From assembly GCF_032399705.1 (NCBI RefSeq), contig NZ_CP135922.1, forward strand, positions 3,534,001 through 3,598,000: a DNA stretch of 64,000 bases, given 5' to 3'. Shown piece by piece: positions 1 to 8,801 of this stretch; within the stretch, counting starts at the first letter, position 1; the number at the start of each line of letters is the position of its first letter. The DNA comes from Paenibacillus sp. BIC5C1 (GTDB taxonomy: Bacteria > Bacillota > Bacilli > Paenibacillales > Paenibacillaceae). A program made the position numbers and the translations under genes. The notes beneath the pieces are model-generated. The model was given only the letters and a program-made list of their open reading frames with translations, made no database searches and had not been told where the DNA came from.

Positions 1-284
1 TGCAGGCACAAGATATTAACAGGGTTGCTGAAGCGTTAACCACCAACAAACTGTGTGATTATGCAGCAGCTACGGATGGGGGTGGAGGCAAGCCTCCGGT
101 AGCCTTTCGTGAGCATATGCTGGGGCAACTTTTGTCGCTTAGCGGAGATGAGGGGGCGCGAAAGATCATGCGCAATGCCAAATATACAGGCACACATGTA
201 TCGTTGTCTGAATTTAGCTTTTGGGATGCGGATACCGAACCAGAGCTGGAGCGCATCTTGGATTATGTGAATGGGATAAGATGA
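1..284 (+). CDS. MobA/MocA-like molybdopterin nucleotidyltransferase, C-terminal part (truncated by window start)
   Basis: An open frame enters the window at base 3 and ends at TGA 282-284, giving the last 93 residues of a protein. The stretch with PPVAF, LLSLSGDEGAR and FWDADTEPELERI matches the C-terminal half of MocA/PucB-type NTP transferases, which attach CMP or GMP to molybdopterin for molybdenum hydroxylases; LSGDxGAR followed by a D-x-D-T-x-E/D-L segment is characteristic. The neighbouring genes encode the three subunits of such a hydroxylase in the pucC-pucD-pucE order of B. subtilis, where pucB lies directly upstream, which supports the call. The N-terminal nucleotide-binding part is outside the window, so the assignment rests on the C-terminus and context. 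Confidence 0.65.
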   Translation, partial: QAQDINRVAEALTTNKLCDYAAATDGGGGKPPVAFREHMLGQLLSLSGDEGARKIMRNAKYTGTHVSLSEFSFWDADTEPELERILDYVNGIR

Positions 285-337
285 TTGAAAATAAAGGCAG
301 AAGGAGCGATTCCTTGTGTATTATTTCTTGAAGTGAA

Positions 338-378
338 GAGGTCAGCCGGACCATCTGGTTGGGCTCTTTATTGTTTTT
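338..378 (+). terminator. Probable Rho-independent terminator after the MocA-like gene
   Basis: Bases 338-350 and 354-366 form a stem of about 13 pairs (GAG...GGA against TCTGG...CTC) with one mismatch and some G-T pairs, followed by a T-rich run to 378. It separates the upstream gene from pucC and suggests the pucCDE genes have their own promoter in 380-580. In that stretch I see only a TTGGTTA core at 384-390, a weak partial match to the B. subtilis PucR box, and no convincing -35/-10 pair. Confidence 0.5.
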
Positions 379-596
379 ATCTAATTGGTTATGAAGTGGC
401 TTATGTTAGCTTTTGATAGTTAATAATGCATCAGGCACAAATCAAACAATCTATTTATACATTTATCCAAAATGATGTGAAGATAATTGACCTAATTGTT
501 GCAGTGCCATATGATTTGAAGAATTATTTGGATCATTCGTTCATATCCAACACCCCGCAGACAGATTCCAGATAGATAGAGAAGGGAGATGGAAGA

Positions 597-1511
597 ATGG
601 TCATGGAGTCCTATGGATCTGGAGCGCAGCCAACGGTTTGGCAGCCCGTAAATCTGGATGAACTTCAAGCTTTAAAGAATAAGCTGTCCGGGAGTTATTG
701 TTTTGCAGCAGGGGCCACTTTATTACGTACTCAGTGGGAGGGCGGCCTTGTTCCTGTACCCGAGCATATGATCAGTCTTGCTCGTATTCCAGATGCTAGC
801 GGCATATATGTGGATGGAGATCATCTGGTCATTGGAGCACTGACGCGATTAAGTCATTGTGCCACAGACGTTCTTCTACAACAGCTGCCCTTATTACAGT
901 CTGCAATGAATGCCATAGCGGCTCCTTCTATTCGGAATATGGCGACAATTGGCGGAAACATTGTATCGGGTGTCGGTGACTCCATCCCCGCACTTCTTGT
1001 CTACGATGCACAGCTGTACTGGAAAACGGACAACGGAATGGAGATGCGCAGTCTTTCGTCCTGGCTGAACGGCGGCCGTGAAGGCAGGCGCAATCCGAAT
1101 GATGTGTTAATCGCCATTCATATTCCGATGAAACATAGGCCTTTCCTTGATGCCAATAGGGAACGGAGATCTGCGGCGCGTGAAATTTCATTTTACCGTA
1201 AGCTGGGTCGGCGGGAGACCTTTACAGCATCGCTGGTGACGATTGCATTTTACGGAGAATTGGGTGCAGATGACCGCTGGAAAAAGATTGCGATCGCTGC
1301 AGGTGGAGGTTCAGGTATCGCCATGCGACTTACGGAGTCGGAAAAGCTGCTTCTTGGCGTGAAGGCTTCTGTTATGCAAGCTTCATCTCTAGCTACCACG
1401 GTGATGACGGAATTCGAAACTTATAGTGATGCATTCGCTACAGAACAGTACCGCAAACAAACGGCAGGGAATATGTTCGGTGCCGGGCTCTGGGAAGCAC
1501 TTCGCTCTTAG
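597..1511 (+). CDS. pucC: Xanthine dehydrogenase FAD-binding subunit (PucC-like)
   Basis: 304-residue FAD-binding subunit of a molybdenum hydroxylase (CoxM/XdhB/PucC family). It passes electrons from the iron-sulphur subunit to FAD and then NAD or another acceptor during oxidation of xanthine or hypoxanthine. The two flavin-contact loops are visible: FAAGATLL at residues 36-43 and a TIGGN motif inside residues 110-125; a CO-dehydrogenase-type C-terminal domain follows. The ATG at 597 sits 8 nt after GGGAG; a second ATG at 603 is possible. It is the first gene of the pucC-pucD-pucE cluster, the same order as in B. subtilis. Substrate is inferred from the large subunit's similarity to PucD; other purine or N-heterocycle substrates are possible. 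Confidence 0.88.
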   Translation: MVMESYGSGAQPTVWQPVNLDELQALKNKLSGSYCFAAGATLLRTQWEGGLVPVPEHMISLARIPDASGIYVDGDHLVIGALTRLSHCATDVLLQQLPLLQSAMNAIAAPSIRNMATIGGNIVSGVGDSIPALLVYDAQLYWKTDNGMEMRSLSSWLNGGREGRRNPNDVLIAIHIPMKHRPFLDANRERRSAAREISFYRKLGRRETFTASLVTIAFYGELGADDRWKKIAIAAGGGSGIAMRLTESEKLLLGVKASVMQASSLATTVMTEFETYSDAFATEQYRKQTAGNMFGAGLWEALRS

Positions 1512-1577
1512 AAGAGAACCATTTTGGAGAAGCAAAGCGTAAGACCATAAGCTTCTTAGGGAGAAAGGGGAGAGAGC

Positions 1578-4001
1578 ATGCTGTTGAATCGGGAGAGTAG
1601 CGGGAAACGCTGGCATCTGCGGCCAGATGGCGTAGGCAAAGTAACAGGGAAGCTTCAATACCTGACAGACATGACTCTACCTGATATGGTTCACGGAAGG
1701 GTTCTTCGAAGCTCTTACCCATATGCCCGAATATTGTCTATCGATATTACCGGAGCAGAGGCTATGGAGGGTGTACTTGCTGTACTCACCTCCAAAGATG
1801 TACCCGGTTTGAACCTATTTGGCATTGCAACTCCGGATCAGCCAGTATTTTGTGAGCATGTTGTTCGTTATGTCGGTGATGCCATCGCTGCGGTTGCAGC
1901 AGATTCTCCGGAACGTGCAGCGATCGCTCTGGATGCCATCCGGGTAGAGTATGAAGAATGGACTCCGCTGGACAGCCCAGAGGCTGCCCTGGCACCCGGT
2001 GCACCAGAGCTCCATGAACATGGTCCCGGCAATGTGCTGCACCGTACCGAAATCAAGCGAGGTAATGTAGATGAGGGCTTTGCTACATGCCAACATATTG
2101 TGAGTGAGACTTATTATACCCCTCGCCAGATGCATGCATATATGGAGACAGAAGGCGGATTATTTGTTCCTGATGAAAATGGGAGACTCCATGTCTACGC
2201 GGCTACACAGCATGGTTACAAGGACAGGATGCAGCTTGCCCGAATCATTGGGTGTTCTGAAGAAGATATCCGGGTGGTCTCGTCTCCGATAGGCGGTTCT
2301 TTTGGCGGGAAAGATGAGCTGAATGTACAGCCTTATGGGGCACTACTTGCTTTAAGGTCCGGACGTCCTGTGAAAATGCACAATTCACGCAAAGAATCGG
2401 TACGTGCAGGATTGAAGCGCCATCCTATGAAAATTGAAATGCAGACTGGTATCAGCCGTGAAGGCATGATCCAGGCTCACCGAGTTCGAATTACCGCAGA
2501 TACTGGAGCATATGCCACGCTAGGGGCACCCGTCCTGAATTTTTGCACAGAACACTGTCTCGGGCCTTATTCGATTCCCCACGTAGATGTGGAGGGTGTC
2601 TCGGTGTACACGAATAATGGGGTGTCGGGAGAGTTTCGCGGATTTGGCGGCAATCAGGCAATCTTTGCAATGGAGGGTCAGATGGATCGACTCGCCGAGA
2701 TTATGGATATGGACCCTTGGGAGTTTCGGAGACGTAACATGAGAGGGAAAACCGATCCTGGGCCATTAAATCAACGGATTCTGGTTACGGATGGACTGTC
2801 GCAAGTATGGGAGGCGATGGATCGTTCGGAGTTATGGCAAAAACATCAACATCCCCCGGCAAATCCTGCTTCGCCTCCCTGGATTAAACGTGGAGTGGGG
2901 GCAGCCATCGCGATGCACGGAGCAGGACTGGGTTATGGCATTCCCGATCCGGCGGGAGGGCGTCTATCCCTGAATGCCGAAGGTAAGATTGAAGTGGCAT
3001 TCAGCTACGAAGAATTCGGTCAGGGACTTATTGCCACGCTTGAAATGATGCTCTGCGATCTGTTCTACTGCTCAACATCTGATCTGAGTATTGTTATTGG
3101 GGATACGGATCGAGTGCCGCACAGTGGTTCAAGCACCGCTTCACGTTCAACGACGATGGCCTGGATGGCTCTTCAGCGATTACAGACACCATTCCGTTCC
3201 AAAATGTTGTCAGTAGCCTCGGCCTTGTCAGGTATTCCGTCAGATGAACTGGTGACAGGGCCTGGTGGTATATGGTTAAGAGGAAAGTCGACTGAAAGTA
3301 AAGCCGAGAAAATAGCCATGTCTCCGGTAATCACCGAAGTGGTGGGTGAACGGACGAGTGGAAGTTCAGAGTCCTTCAATGATACGAGTGACACTGTGGA
3401 TAATGCGGCCTTGATATCGGGATTGGTTGTTTCTTACGTAGATCTAGCGAAGCAGGGGAAATCCGAGGAATGGATATTTGATACTCAATTTGAATATCCG
3501 ACCACGCCGGACAATGTTGTGGGTGGGCATTATCTATATACGTATGCGGCAGTAGCAGCAGAGGTGGAGGTAAACACGCTAACAGGTGAAGCCAAATTGC
3601 TGGATACGAGGCATGTAGTGGCTGCTGGCCCTGTCATCAATCCAATGGGATTCATCGGACAGATCGAAGGTGGGAGTGTGATGGCTCTGGGGTTTACATT
3701 GACCGAAGATGCCTTGATGCAAGACAGTCGTTACATGACAACCAATCTGGACACCTACCTGATCCCGACGATTCGCGACATTCACACCAACCTGGAGGTG
3801 GAGGCAATAGAAAATCTGCCGGAAGGTGATCCGTTTGGACCGCGGGGGATTGGCGAGATCGGTTCGGTGGCGCTTGCTCCGGCGATAACCGCTGCGATTC
3901 ATCAGGCTACAGGTGTGTGGGTTAATCGTTTGCCAGTTCCGCGTGATCAACTAATCAAACCACTAGACGTCTCGCTTCAGAAAGGAGTGAGCTCAACATG
4001 A
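1578..4001 (+). CDS. pucD: Xanthine dehydrogenase molybdopterin-binding large subunit (PucD-like)
   Basis: 807-residue catalytic subunit of a xanthine dehydrogenase-type molybdenum hydroxylase that hydroxylates hypoxanthine/xanthine at the Mo centre. The GGSFGGKDE motif near residue 239, EFRGFGG at 352-358 (with the arginine that orients purine substrate in the family) and the catalytic glutamate of GIGEIG (E760) are all present. Overall sequence resembles B. subtilis PucD (hydroxylase family), but there is a linker of about 50 extra residues near 575-620 rich in Ser/Thr. The ATG at 1578 follows an AAAGGGGAGAG ribosome site. The stop overlaps the start of pucE by four bases, so the two are translationally coupled. 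Confidence 0.9.
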   Translation: MLLNRESSGKRWHLRPDGVGKVTGKLQYLTDMTLPDMVHGRVLRSSYPYARILSIDITGAEAMEGVLAVLTSKDVPGLNLFGIATPDQPVFCEHVVRYVGDAIAAVAADSPERAAIALDAIRVEYEEWTPLDSPEAALAPGAPELHEHGPGNVLHRTEIKRGNVDEGFATCQHIVSETYYTPRQMHAYMETEGGLFVPDENGRLHVYAATQHGYKDRMQLARIIGCSEEDIRVVSSPIGGSFGGKDELNVQPYGALLALRSGRPVKMHNSRKESVRAGLKRHPMKIEMQTGISREGMIQAHRVRITADTGAYATLGAPVLNFCTEHCLGPYSIPHVDVEGVSVYTNNGVSGEFRGFGGNQAIFAMEGQMDRLAEIMDMDPWEFRRRNMRGKTDPGPLNQRILVTDGLSQVWEAMDRSELWQKHQHPPANPASPPWIKRGVGAAIAMHGAGLGYGIPDPAGGRLSLNAEGKIEVAFSYEEFGQGLIATLEMMLCDLFYCSTSDLSIVIGDTDRVPHSGSSTASRSTTMAWMALQRLQTPFRSKMLSVASALSGIPSDELVTGPGGIWLRGKSTESKAEKIAMSPVITEVVGERTSGSSESFNDTSDTVDNAALISGLVVSYVDLAKQGKSEEWIFDTQFEYPTTPDNVVGGHYLYTYAAVAAEVEVNTLTGEAKLLDTRHVVAAGPVINPMGFIGQIEGGSVMALGFTLTEDALMQDSRYMTTNLDTYLIPTIRDIHTNLEVEAIENLPEGDPFGPRGIGEIGSVALAPAITAAIHQATGVWVNRLPVPRDQLIKPLDVSLQKGVSST

Positions 4002-4498
4002 CTGAACCTTTGGGCAATTTCTGGACAGCCGTTGTGAATGGGGAAAAGAAACAATTGCGCATCGCCCAGACAACCCGTCTTGTGGATGTACTACGGACGC
4101 AACTGAGTCTGACCGGAACGAAAGTCTCATGCGAAGTTGGCCGCTGCGGTGCATGTATGGTACTGATGGATGGAGAGCCGGTCAATTCCTGTCTCGTTAT
4201 GGCTTATCAATGTGTTGGCAGTGAAATAACAACAATAGAAGGGTTGCACGGTGAAAAAGAAGGTGAGTTACATCCAATTCAACAGGCTTTTGTGGAGGAG
4301 GGCGGCTTCCAATGCGGATATTGTACTCCCGGAATGGTCATTTCCACCAAGGCATTGCTGGACCGCTATCCGCAGCCTAGTCAGGAACAGATTGAAACGG
4401 GATTATGCGGTAATCTGTGCCGCTGTACCGGATATGGAGGGATACTACGAGCGGTAAAAAAGGTGATCGATGAGCAAGATAGAATGGGTTCTACCTAA
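3998..4498 (+). CDS. pucE: Xanthine dehydrogenase [2Fe-2S] subunit (PucE-like)
   Basis: 166-residue iron-sulphur subunit of the hydroxylase. Cys45, Cys50, Cys53 and Cys65 form the plant-ferredoxin-type N-terminal cluster site; Cys106/Cys109 and Cys141/Cys143 (CGYC and CRC) form the second cluster site close to the molybdopterin, as in the CoxS/XdhC/PucE family. The length fits the family. The ATG overlaps the pucD stop (ATGA), and a strong terminator follows at 4557-4596, making this the last gene of the operon. Confidence 0.9.
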   Translation: MTEPLGNFWTAVVNGEKKQLRIAQTTRLVDVLRTQLSLTGTKVSCEVGRCGACMVLMDGEPVNSCLVMAYQCVGSEITTIEGLHGEKEGELHPIQQAFVEEGGFQCGYCTPGMVISTKALLDRYPQPSQEQIETGLCGNLCRCTGYGGILRAVKKVIDEQDRMGST

Positions 4499-4556
4499 TG
4501 ATCATGGAAGTAGTAAGGTCCGAGCTTTCTCTGGATTTCAATATCATAAGAGTTTT

Positions 4557-4596
4557 AAAGACCAACCTATGCTCTAGGGTTGGTCTTTGTTGTTCT
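4557..4596 (+). terminator. Rho-independent terminator of the pucCDE operon
   Basis: A perfect 11-bp stem (AAAGACCAACC at 4557-4567 with GGTTGGTCTTT at 4578-4588), a 10-nt loop and a T-rich tail. Confidence 0.85.
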
Positions 4597-4738
4597 ATGA
4601 AACATCTTACGAAAAGAGTGGACACAGGCACACTGAGAACTTGTTAATCGGTCTGCTTTTCAATTGTCCATATGTTACTTATAATAGATGTCCAATGAAG
4701 ATGAGTATAATTAGTATTACACAAAAGGAGGTGTGTTC

Positions 4739-5686
4739 TTGAACAAATCAGATCGTATGCTAGCCATCGTACTTGAACTGCAGCGTGGGAAGGTTCAACG
4801 TGCGGAAGATTTAGCCCTCTTGTTTGAAACAAGTGTCCGAACCATATACAGGGACATTCAGGCGTTATGTGAGGCAGGAGTTCCTGTGGTGGGAGAACCC
4901 GGAGTGGGATATTCACTTATGGAAGGGTACTTTTTGCCGCCGATCAGCTTCACTGCTGAAGAAGCAGTAACACTTCTCATCGGACTTGATTTTGTGGAAC
5001 AGCGCTTCGATAATTACTACAAAAGTACATCCTATACATCTCGTTCCAAAATCGAAGCAATTCTGCCCGTGCCTCTTAGGGAAGAGGTAGAACAGATACA
5101 ACAGGGTATCCGTTTACTTCGTTCACCGGACAGTGATGCACGTGAGCGAGAGATCGAACATATGGGAATCATCCGAAAGGCAATGCAGCATAAGCTCAAA
5201 ATTCGCTTTCATTATCATAAACCTGGAACTATTAATGAAACCGTGCAAAAGACCATTCGTTTGGCCTCCCCATACGGGATGCTTTGGATGCAAGGCTCAT
5301 GGATGCTGATTGCCCGATGCGATTTGCGACAGGAGATTCGTCATTTTCGTATATCCCGCATGAGTGATCTGGAGATTAGTACAGATCCATTCGATCTTCC
5401 TCCAGGTTTTAATATTCATAGCTACTCGCCCCCTGACAACCGGGATGTTCATGTCCGTGTATGGTTTCATGGCCGAATTGCAAATAGAGTGATTGAAGCG
5501 AATAATTACTACATGGAGAAAGCAGAACTGCAAACAGATGGATTATACGCAGATTTTCGTGTAAGGCATCCAGAAGACGTACTGCGTTGGATACTTGGCT
5601 GGGGAGCCTCGGCTCTGGTTTTGGAGCCTGAATCATTGAGAAACCGTATTCGCGAGGAAGCAAGCAATCTCCTTAAACACTACTGA
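4739..5686 (+). CDS. YafY-type HTH regulator with WYL domain
   Basis: Transcription regulator of about 315 residues. The N-terminal 60 residues are a winged helix of the HTH_11 kind (ALLFETSVRTIYRDIQAL is the recognition region); the middle and C-terminal parts form a WYL domain with the usual PYG-x-L...G-S-W-x-L...RHFRISRM pattern, here WML instead of WYL. WYL regulators often sense nucleic acid or nucleotide ligands, but the ligand is unknown here. The start is taken as TTG 4739, which lies 7 nt after AAAGGAGG; an upstream GTG at 4733 would be too close to that site. The gene is monocistronic or co-transcribed weakly with the DinB-like gene, since a hairpin covers its stop codon. Confidence 0.82.
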   Translation: MNKSDRMLAIVLELQRGKVQRAEDLALLFETSVRTIYRDIQALCEAGVPVVGEPGVGYSLMEGYFLPPISFTAEEAVTLLIGLDFVEQRFDNYYKSTSYTSRSKIEAILPVPLREEVEQIQQGIRLLRSPDSDAREREIEHMGIIRKAMQHKLKIRFHYHKPGTINETVQKTIRLASPYGMLWMQGSWMLIARCDLRQEIRHFRISRMSDLEISTDPFDLPPGFNIHSYSPPDNRDVHVRVWFHGRIANRVIEANNYYMEKAELQTDGLYADFRVRHPEDVLRWILGWGASALVLEPESLRNRIREEASNLLKHY

Positions 5687-5710
5687 CATAACGCTGTCAG
5701 TAGTGTTTGT
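5675..5710 (+). terminator. Hairpin at the end of the WYL regulator gene
   Basis: A perfect 14-bp inverted repeat (5675-5688 and 5695-5708) with a 6-nt loop includes the TGA stop at 5684-5686. The T-run after the stem is weak (TGTGTA), so it may terminate only partly. Confidence 0.65.
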
Positions 5711-5752
5711 GTATGATCGGTTTATAACCGATTGAAGGAGTTGTGTATTTGT

Positions 5753-6319
5753 ATGGAAACTAAAAGAACAAGAAACAACGAAGAGATTCGACGTGATTTT
5801 GAACGGATGCTTGAACGTTATTTGCAGGAACTGGAGCTGATGAGTGATGCTCAGTTAAGCTACAAACCCAGTGAGACTGAGTGGTCAGTGGGCCAGATGT
5901 ACCAGCATTTAATTCAGTCTGCGATGAAAATGCATTTAGCCAATGTTAGGCTGTGCATTAATGCAGACGAGAAAGCAGTCAAGAAAACAGAACAAGGCAA
6001 AACAGAAGCTGGTAAAGCTGTTTTTGCGCAAGGAAGTTTTCCTCCGATACGTATCCACGTTCCTGCTTCTCCTGAGTATACTCCGCTTCAACCGAATGGA
6101 AGAGAATCAATAATTCAAGGATTCAGTGAGGTAAAGGATGAAATGCGGAGAATGGAACTGCTGCTGGAAGAAACAACGCTGGAATCTACGTTGCCACATC
6201 CCAGTTTCGGTAGATTAAATGCTGAGGAATGGTTTGCATTGGTGGAGATGCATTATCGTCATCATTTCTTGCAGCTCGAGCGCCTGAAGAAGGCATGGGA
6301 AGAACGGGTGCAGAAATGA
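5753..6319 (+). CDS. DinB-like family protein
   Basis: About 188 residues, with the four-helix DinB/YfiT-like fold suggested by the opening helices, the W-S-V-G-Q-M-x-Q-H-L segment typical of the family, and a late M-H-x-x-H-H cluster; histidines in these places bind a divalent metal in related thiol-transferase-like proteins. The substrate is unknown. ATG 5753 is chosen, 12 nt after GAAGGAG; a TTG at 5741 would touch the ribosome site. The stop overlaps the ATG of the EVE-domain gene (ATGA). Confidence 0.75.
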   Translation: METKRTRNNEEIRRDFERMLERYLQELELMSDAQLSYKPSETEWSVGQMYQHLIQSAMKMHLANVRLCINADEKAVKKTEQGKTEAGKAVFAQGSFPPIRIHVPASPEYTPLQPNGRESIIQGFSEVKDEMRRMELLLEETTLESTLPHPSFGRLNAEEWFALVEMHYRHHFLQLERLKKAWEERVQK

Positions 6320-6882
6320 ATGAACAGGAAAAGCATGATTTGATGGCCACCAGCAAAGACATTATGCAGATTCATACAAGCGAACCCCTACCTTCCCTAT
6401 TAGATGTTGAGAATGAACCTGAAAAAGAAAACCGTTACTGGATCGGCGTTGTGTCTGCATCACATGTGGAAAAAGGAGTGGAAGGGGGCTTCGCCCAGCT
6501 CTGTCACGGCAAGGTAGCTTCACTGCGCAAAATGAATGCAGGAGACTGGCTGATCTATTATTCGCCGCGAACAAGCATGCAAGGAGGCAAGGTACTTCAA
6601 GCATTCACCGCCATTGGGCGCGTAATAGACAATCATGTCTACACGTACCAGGTGTCAGATTCCTTTGTACCGCATCGGAGGAATGTTCAGTATTATCCTT
6701 GTCAGCAGGTGAAGATCGCCGATTTACTGGAACAACTGCTCCTTACTCGGGGACAGGCACGTTGGGGATATCATTTTAGATATGGTCATTTGCAGATTCA
6801 AAGAGAGGATTTTCTGAAAATTGCAGCTGCCATGTTAGGGGCTGAGGTAGAAGACCTTTTGAGTGGAAGTAATAAGAACTGA
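6316..6882 (+). CDS. EVE domain-containing protein
   Basis: 188 residues. From about residue 40 the sequence YWIGVVSASHVEKGVEGG...KMNAGDWLIYYSP...GKVLQAFTAIGRV reads as an EVE domain, a PUA-like fold that in other proteins recognises modified bases in DNA or RNA. The segment before it (about 40 residues) is polar and unassigned. The start ATG 6316 overlaps the DinB-like stop, so the pair is translationally coupled. Function is not known; EVE proteins are often found with restriction or base-modification genes, but none is seen here. Confidence 0.8.
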   Translation: MNEQEKHDLMATSKDIMQIHTSEPLPSLLDVENEPEKENRYWIGVVSASHVEKGVEGGFAQLCHGKVASLRKMNAGDWLIYYSPRTSMQGGKVLQAFTAIGRVIDNHVYTYQVSDSFVPHRRNVQYYPCQQVKIADLLEQLLLTRGQARWGYHFRYGHLQIQREDFLKIAAAMLGAEVEDLLSGSNKN

Positions 6883-7465
6883 GTTTTTAATAACGTAATA
6901 ATTATTATGTAAACTTATTATTTTCGATGCCCTCCATAAGCTGTATCTATATTGCAGACGATTTTTAAGGGGCGGACAGAGCAGGATTCAGGTGGATTTT
7001 CAGTTCGAATTTTTGAATTGAAAACCTTACTTATAAGGTTTTCAATATTGTTACTTTGAAAGTGCAGAATGGTTGTAGCAGCCTTAATTAAATCGTTTTC
7101 GACGAACGTGGGAATGGATGATAATTCTCTTTGGCAATGTAAGTTTTATTACATAAATAACGTTGTTATATGAATTATATTTGCGATAATCTGTTCCTGA
7201 GACACACTCAACGCAATGAAAATGAAGTATCGAAATAAAAAGATGCAGCCACTGCTACAAACCAAATATAACCCGTAGATTAGACCTGAAAAACGGCATG
7301 TTCAAATGTGTGTAAATGTGTTCATTTATTGATGAAGGACATAATGAGTTCATTTCTCAGTATCGGCTTATTGCTTCCGTTTTAGATCAATTTCATATGG
7401 ATTTGCGATGGATTTAGTACCGCTTTCAATGTATGCTTTTGGAAACTGGAAAGGAAGTGGGAAAA
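6883..7465. other. 583-bp gene-free region before glpX
   Basis: A-T-rich region with no convincing gene on either strand. It holds a perfect 13-bp inverted repeat (7017-7029 and 7034-7046, loop CTTA) that could end transcription from the EVE gene, and a tandem AAATGTG motif at 7300-7320. The glpX promoter must lie here; TTGCTT at 7371 with an imperfect -10 near 7394 is the best guess, not a firm one. Confidence 0.5.
7017..7050. terminator. Perfect 13-bp inverted repeat, possible terminator
   Basis: ATTGAAAACCTTA at 7017-7029 pairs exactly with 7034-7046 across a 4-nt loop. The stem has internal T4/A4 runs but no long T tail, so termination is possible in either direction but unproven. Confidence 0.45.
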
Positions 7466-8542
7466 ATGGAACGCGAACTGGCGTTGGAAATTGTCCGAGT
7501 AACAGAATTGGCTGCGTTAGCTTCAGCACCCTGGATGGGGCGGGGAGACAAGAATAGTGCAGATGAGGCGGCTACTTTGGCTATGCGCGCCATGTTCGAT
7601 TCCGTGTCCATTCGCGGCACGGTGGTAATCGGTGAAGGAGAAATGGATGAAGCACCCATGTTGTATATCGGCGAGGAAGTCGGCAACGCTGAGGGCCCCG
7701 AAGTTGATGTGGCTGTAGATCCTTTGGAAGGTACAGAGATCGTTGCCAAGGGTCTTAACAACGCTTTATCGGTTATTGCAGTGGCGGGAAAAGGCAACCT
7801 GCTCCACGCACCGGATATGTACATGGAGAAGCTGGCTGTAGGGCCGGCTCTGGTGGGCAAGGTCAGTATCGAAGACCCGGTTGAAGTGACATTGGAGAAA
7901 GCTGCTGAAGCATTGAACAAAAACATCTCAGATCTTACTGTCATGATTCTGGACCGTGTTCGACATGAGAGCACGATCAAGACATTGCGCAAGGTTGGTG
8001 TGCGAATAAAGTTCCTCAGCGATGGTGATGTTGCAGGTGCAATGGCACCTGCATTCCCAGAGGCGGGTATTGATCTGTATGTCGGATCAGGAGGAGCACC
8101 GGAAGGTGTGCTTGCTGCAGCCGCCTTGTCCTGCCTGGGAGGCGAGATTCAAGGTCGCCTGATGCCTGCAAACGCAGACGAGTTCCAGCGCTGCTTGCAA
8201 ATGGGAATCGACAATCCCTACAAAGTATTAACGATGCAGGATATGATCGGTACGGAAGACGTTATTTTTGCAGCAACAGGTGTTACCCCAGGAGAAATCC
8301 TTGGCGGTGTGCGCTACCTCGCAGATGACCGGGCAGAGACCGATTCCATTGTTATGCGTGCCAAAACCAAAACGATCCGTTTCATCCGTTCTCAGCATTT
8401 CCTTCCTAATAAGGAAGTGTTGCACAAAGTACGGAAGCTTCAATCTACACCTGAGCCTTCGGATCGTATTCAAAGTCATGTCACTATTCTGGAACAGGCA
8501 GAGTTCAGTCAATCATCGGTTGGTAACGGTGTGACGACCTGA
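7466..8542 (+). CDS. glpX: Class II fructose-1,6-bisphosphatase GlpX
   Basis: Hydrolyses fructose-1,6-bisphosphate to fructose-6-phosphate in gluconeogenesis, in the cytoplasm, with Mg or Mn. The family's opening MERELALEIVRVTELAALASA is seen from the ATG at 7466, preceded by AAAGGAAGTGG; the 11 extra codons upstream are unlikely to be translated. The lithium-sensitive phosphatase metal motif DPLEGT occupies residues 85-90, and GEGEMDEAP precedes it. At 358 residues it is longer than the usual 320-336; the extra residues are a polar C-terminal tail. It is a single gene with its own terminator at 8643. Confidence 0.93.
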   Translation: MERELALEIVRVTELAALASAPWMGRGDKNSADEAATLAMRAMFDSVSIRGTVVIGEGEMDEAPMLYIGEEVGNAEGPEVDVAVDPLEGTEIVAKGLNNALSVIAVAGKGNLLHAPDMYMEKLAVGPALVGKVSIEDPVEVTLEKAAEALNKNISDLTVMILDRVRHESTIKTLRKVGVRIKFLSDGDVAGAMAPAFPEAGIDLYVGSGGAPEGVLAAAALSCLGGEIQGRLMPANADEFQRCLQMGIDNPYKVLTMQDMIGTEDVIFAATGVTPGEILGGVRYLADDRAETDSIVMRAKTKTIRFIRSQHFLPNKEVLHKVRKLQSTPEPSDRIQSHVTILEQAEFSQSSVGNGVTT

Positions 8543-8642
8543 TGTAGTTCTGTACTATAGTTAGCTGGGTCAACATGAATCCATGTGAAAGCATGTGAAG
8601 AAGAAGGTCATAGAGGACAAGTTACAAAAAAATATAGTAAGC

Positions 8643-8685
8643 ATGAGGTGGGGAATTTGTTTACACAAATCCTCATCTTTTTTTG
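8643..8685 (+). terminator. Terminator downstream of glpX
   Basis: ATGAGG (8643-8648) pairs with CCTCAT (8671-8676) and the inner ATTTGT with ACAAAT, followed by eight T residues. Confidence 0.75.
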
Positions 8686-8697
8686 TGTTAAAAGCAT

Positions 8698-8711
8698 TGA
8701 CAACGGTTACA
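8698..8711 (+). promoter_or_regulatory. cre (CcpA) site overlapping the -35 of the LacI-type regulator gene
   Basis: TGACAACGGTTACA matches the cre consensus TGWAANCGNTNWCA at 13 of 14 positions and overlaps a TTGACA -35-like hexamer at 8697-8702. CcpA bound here would block the promoter when a preferred sugar is present. The matching -10 is not clear. Confidence 0.6.
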
Positions 8712-8723
8712 ACACATGAGAAG

Positions 8724-8739
8724 ATGTACGCGCGTACAT
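8724..8739. promoter_or_regulatory. 16-bp palindrome, probable operator of the adjacent LacI-family regulator
   Basis: ATGTACGCGCGTACAT is a perfect palindrome with a central CG step, the hallmark of LacI/GalR-family operators, placed about 60 bp upstream of the regulator's own start. It suggests autoregulation. I found no second copy in the window. Confidence 0.6.
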
Positions 8740-8801
8740 AATTATTTGATACATTGCATCGGTTTTGCATGTGTTCAGGAAACATGAAGGAGGTGAGATC
8801 C

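Noticed and set aside
380..395. TTGGTTA core as a PucR box for pucCDE
   Set aside because: The flanking bases do not fit the WWWCnTTGGTTAA box (only about 9 of 12 informative positions match), and it lies at the tail of a terminator.
6883..7465. Riboswitch in the long leader region before glpX
   Set aside because: No known aptamer consensus recognisable; only a simple inverted repeat and A-T-rich sequence.
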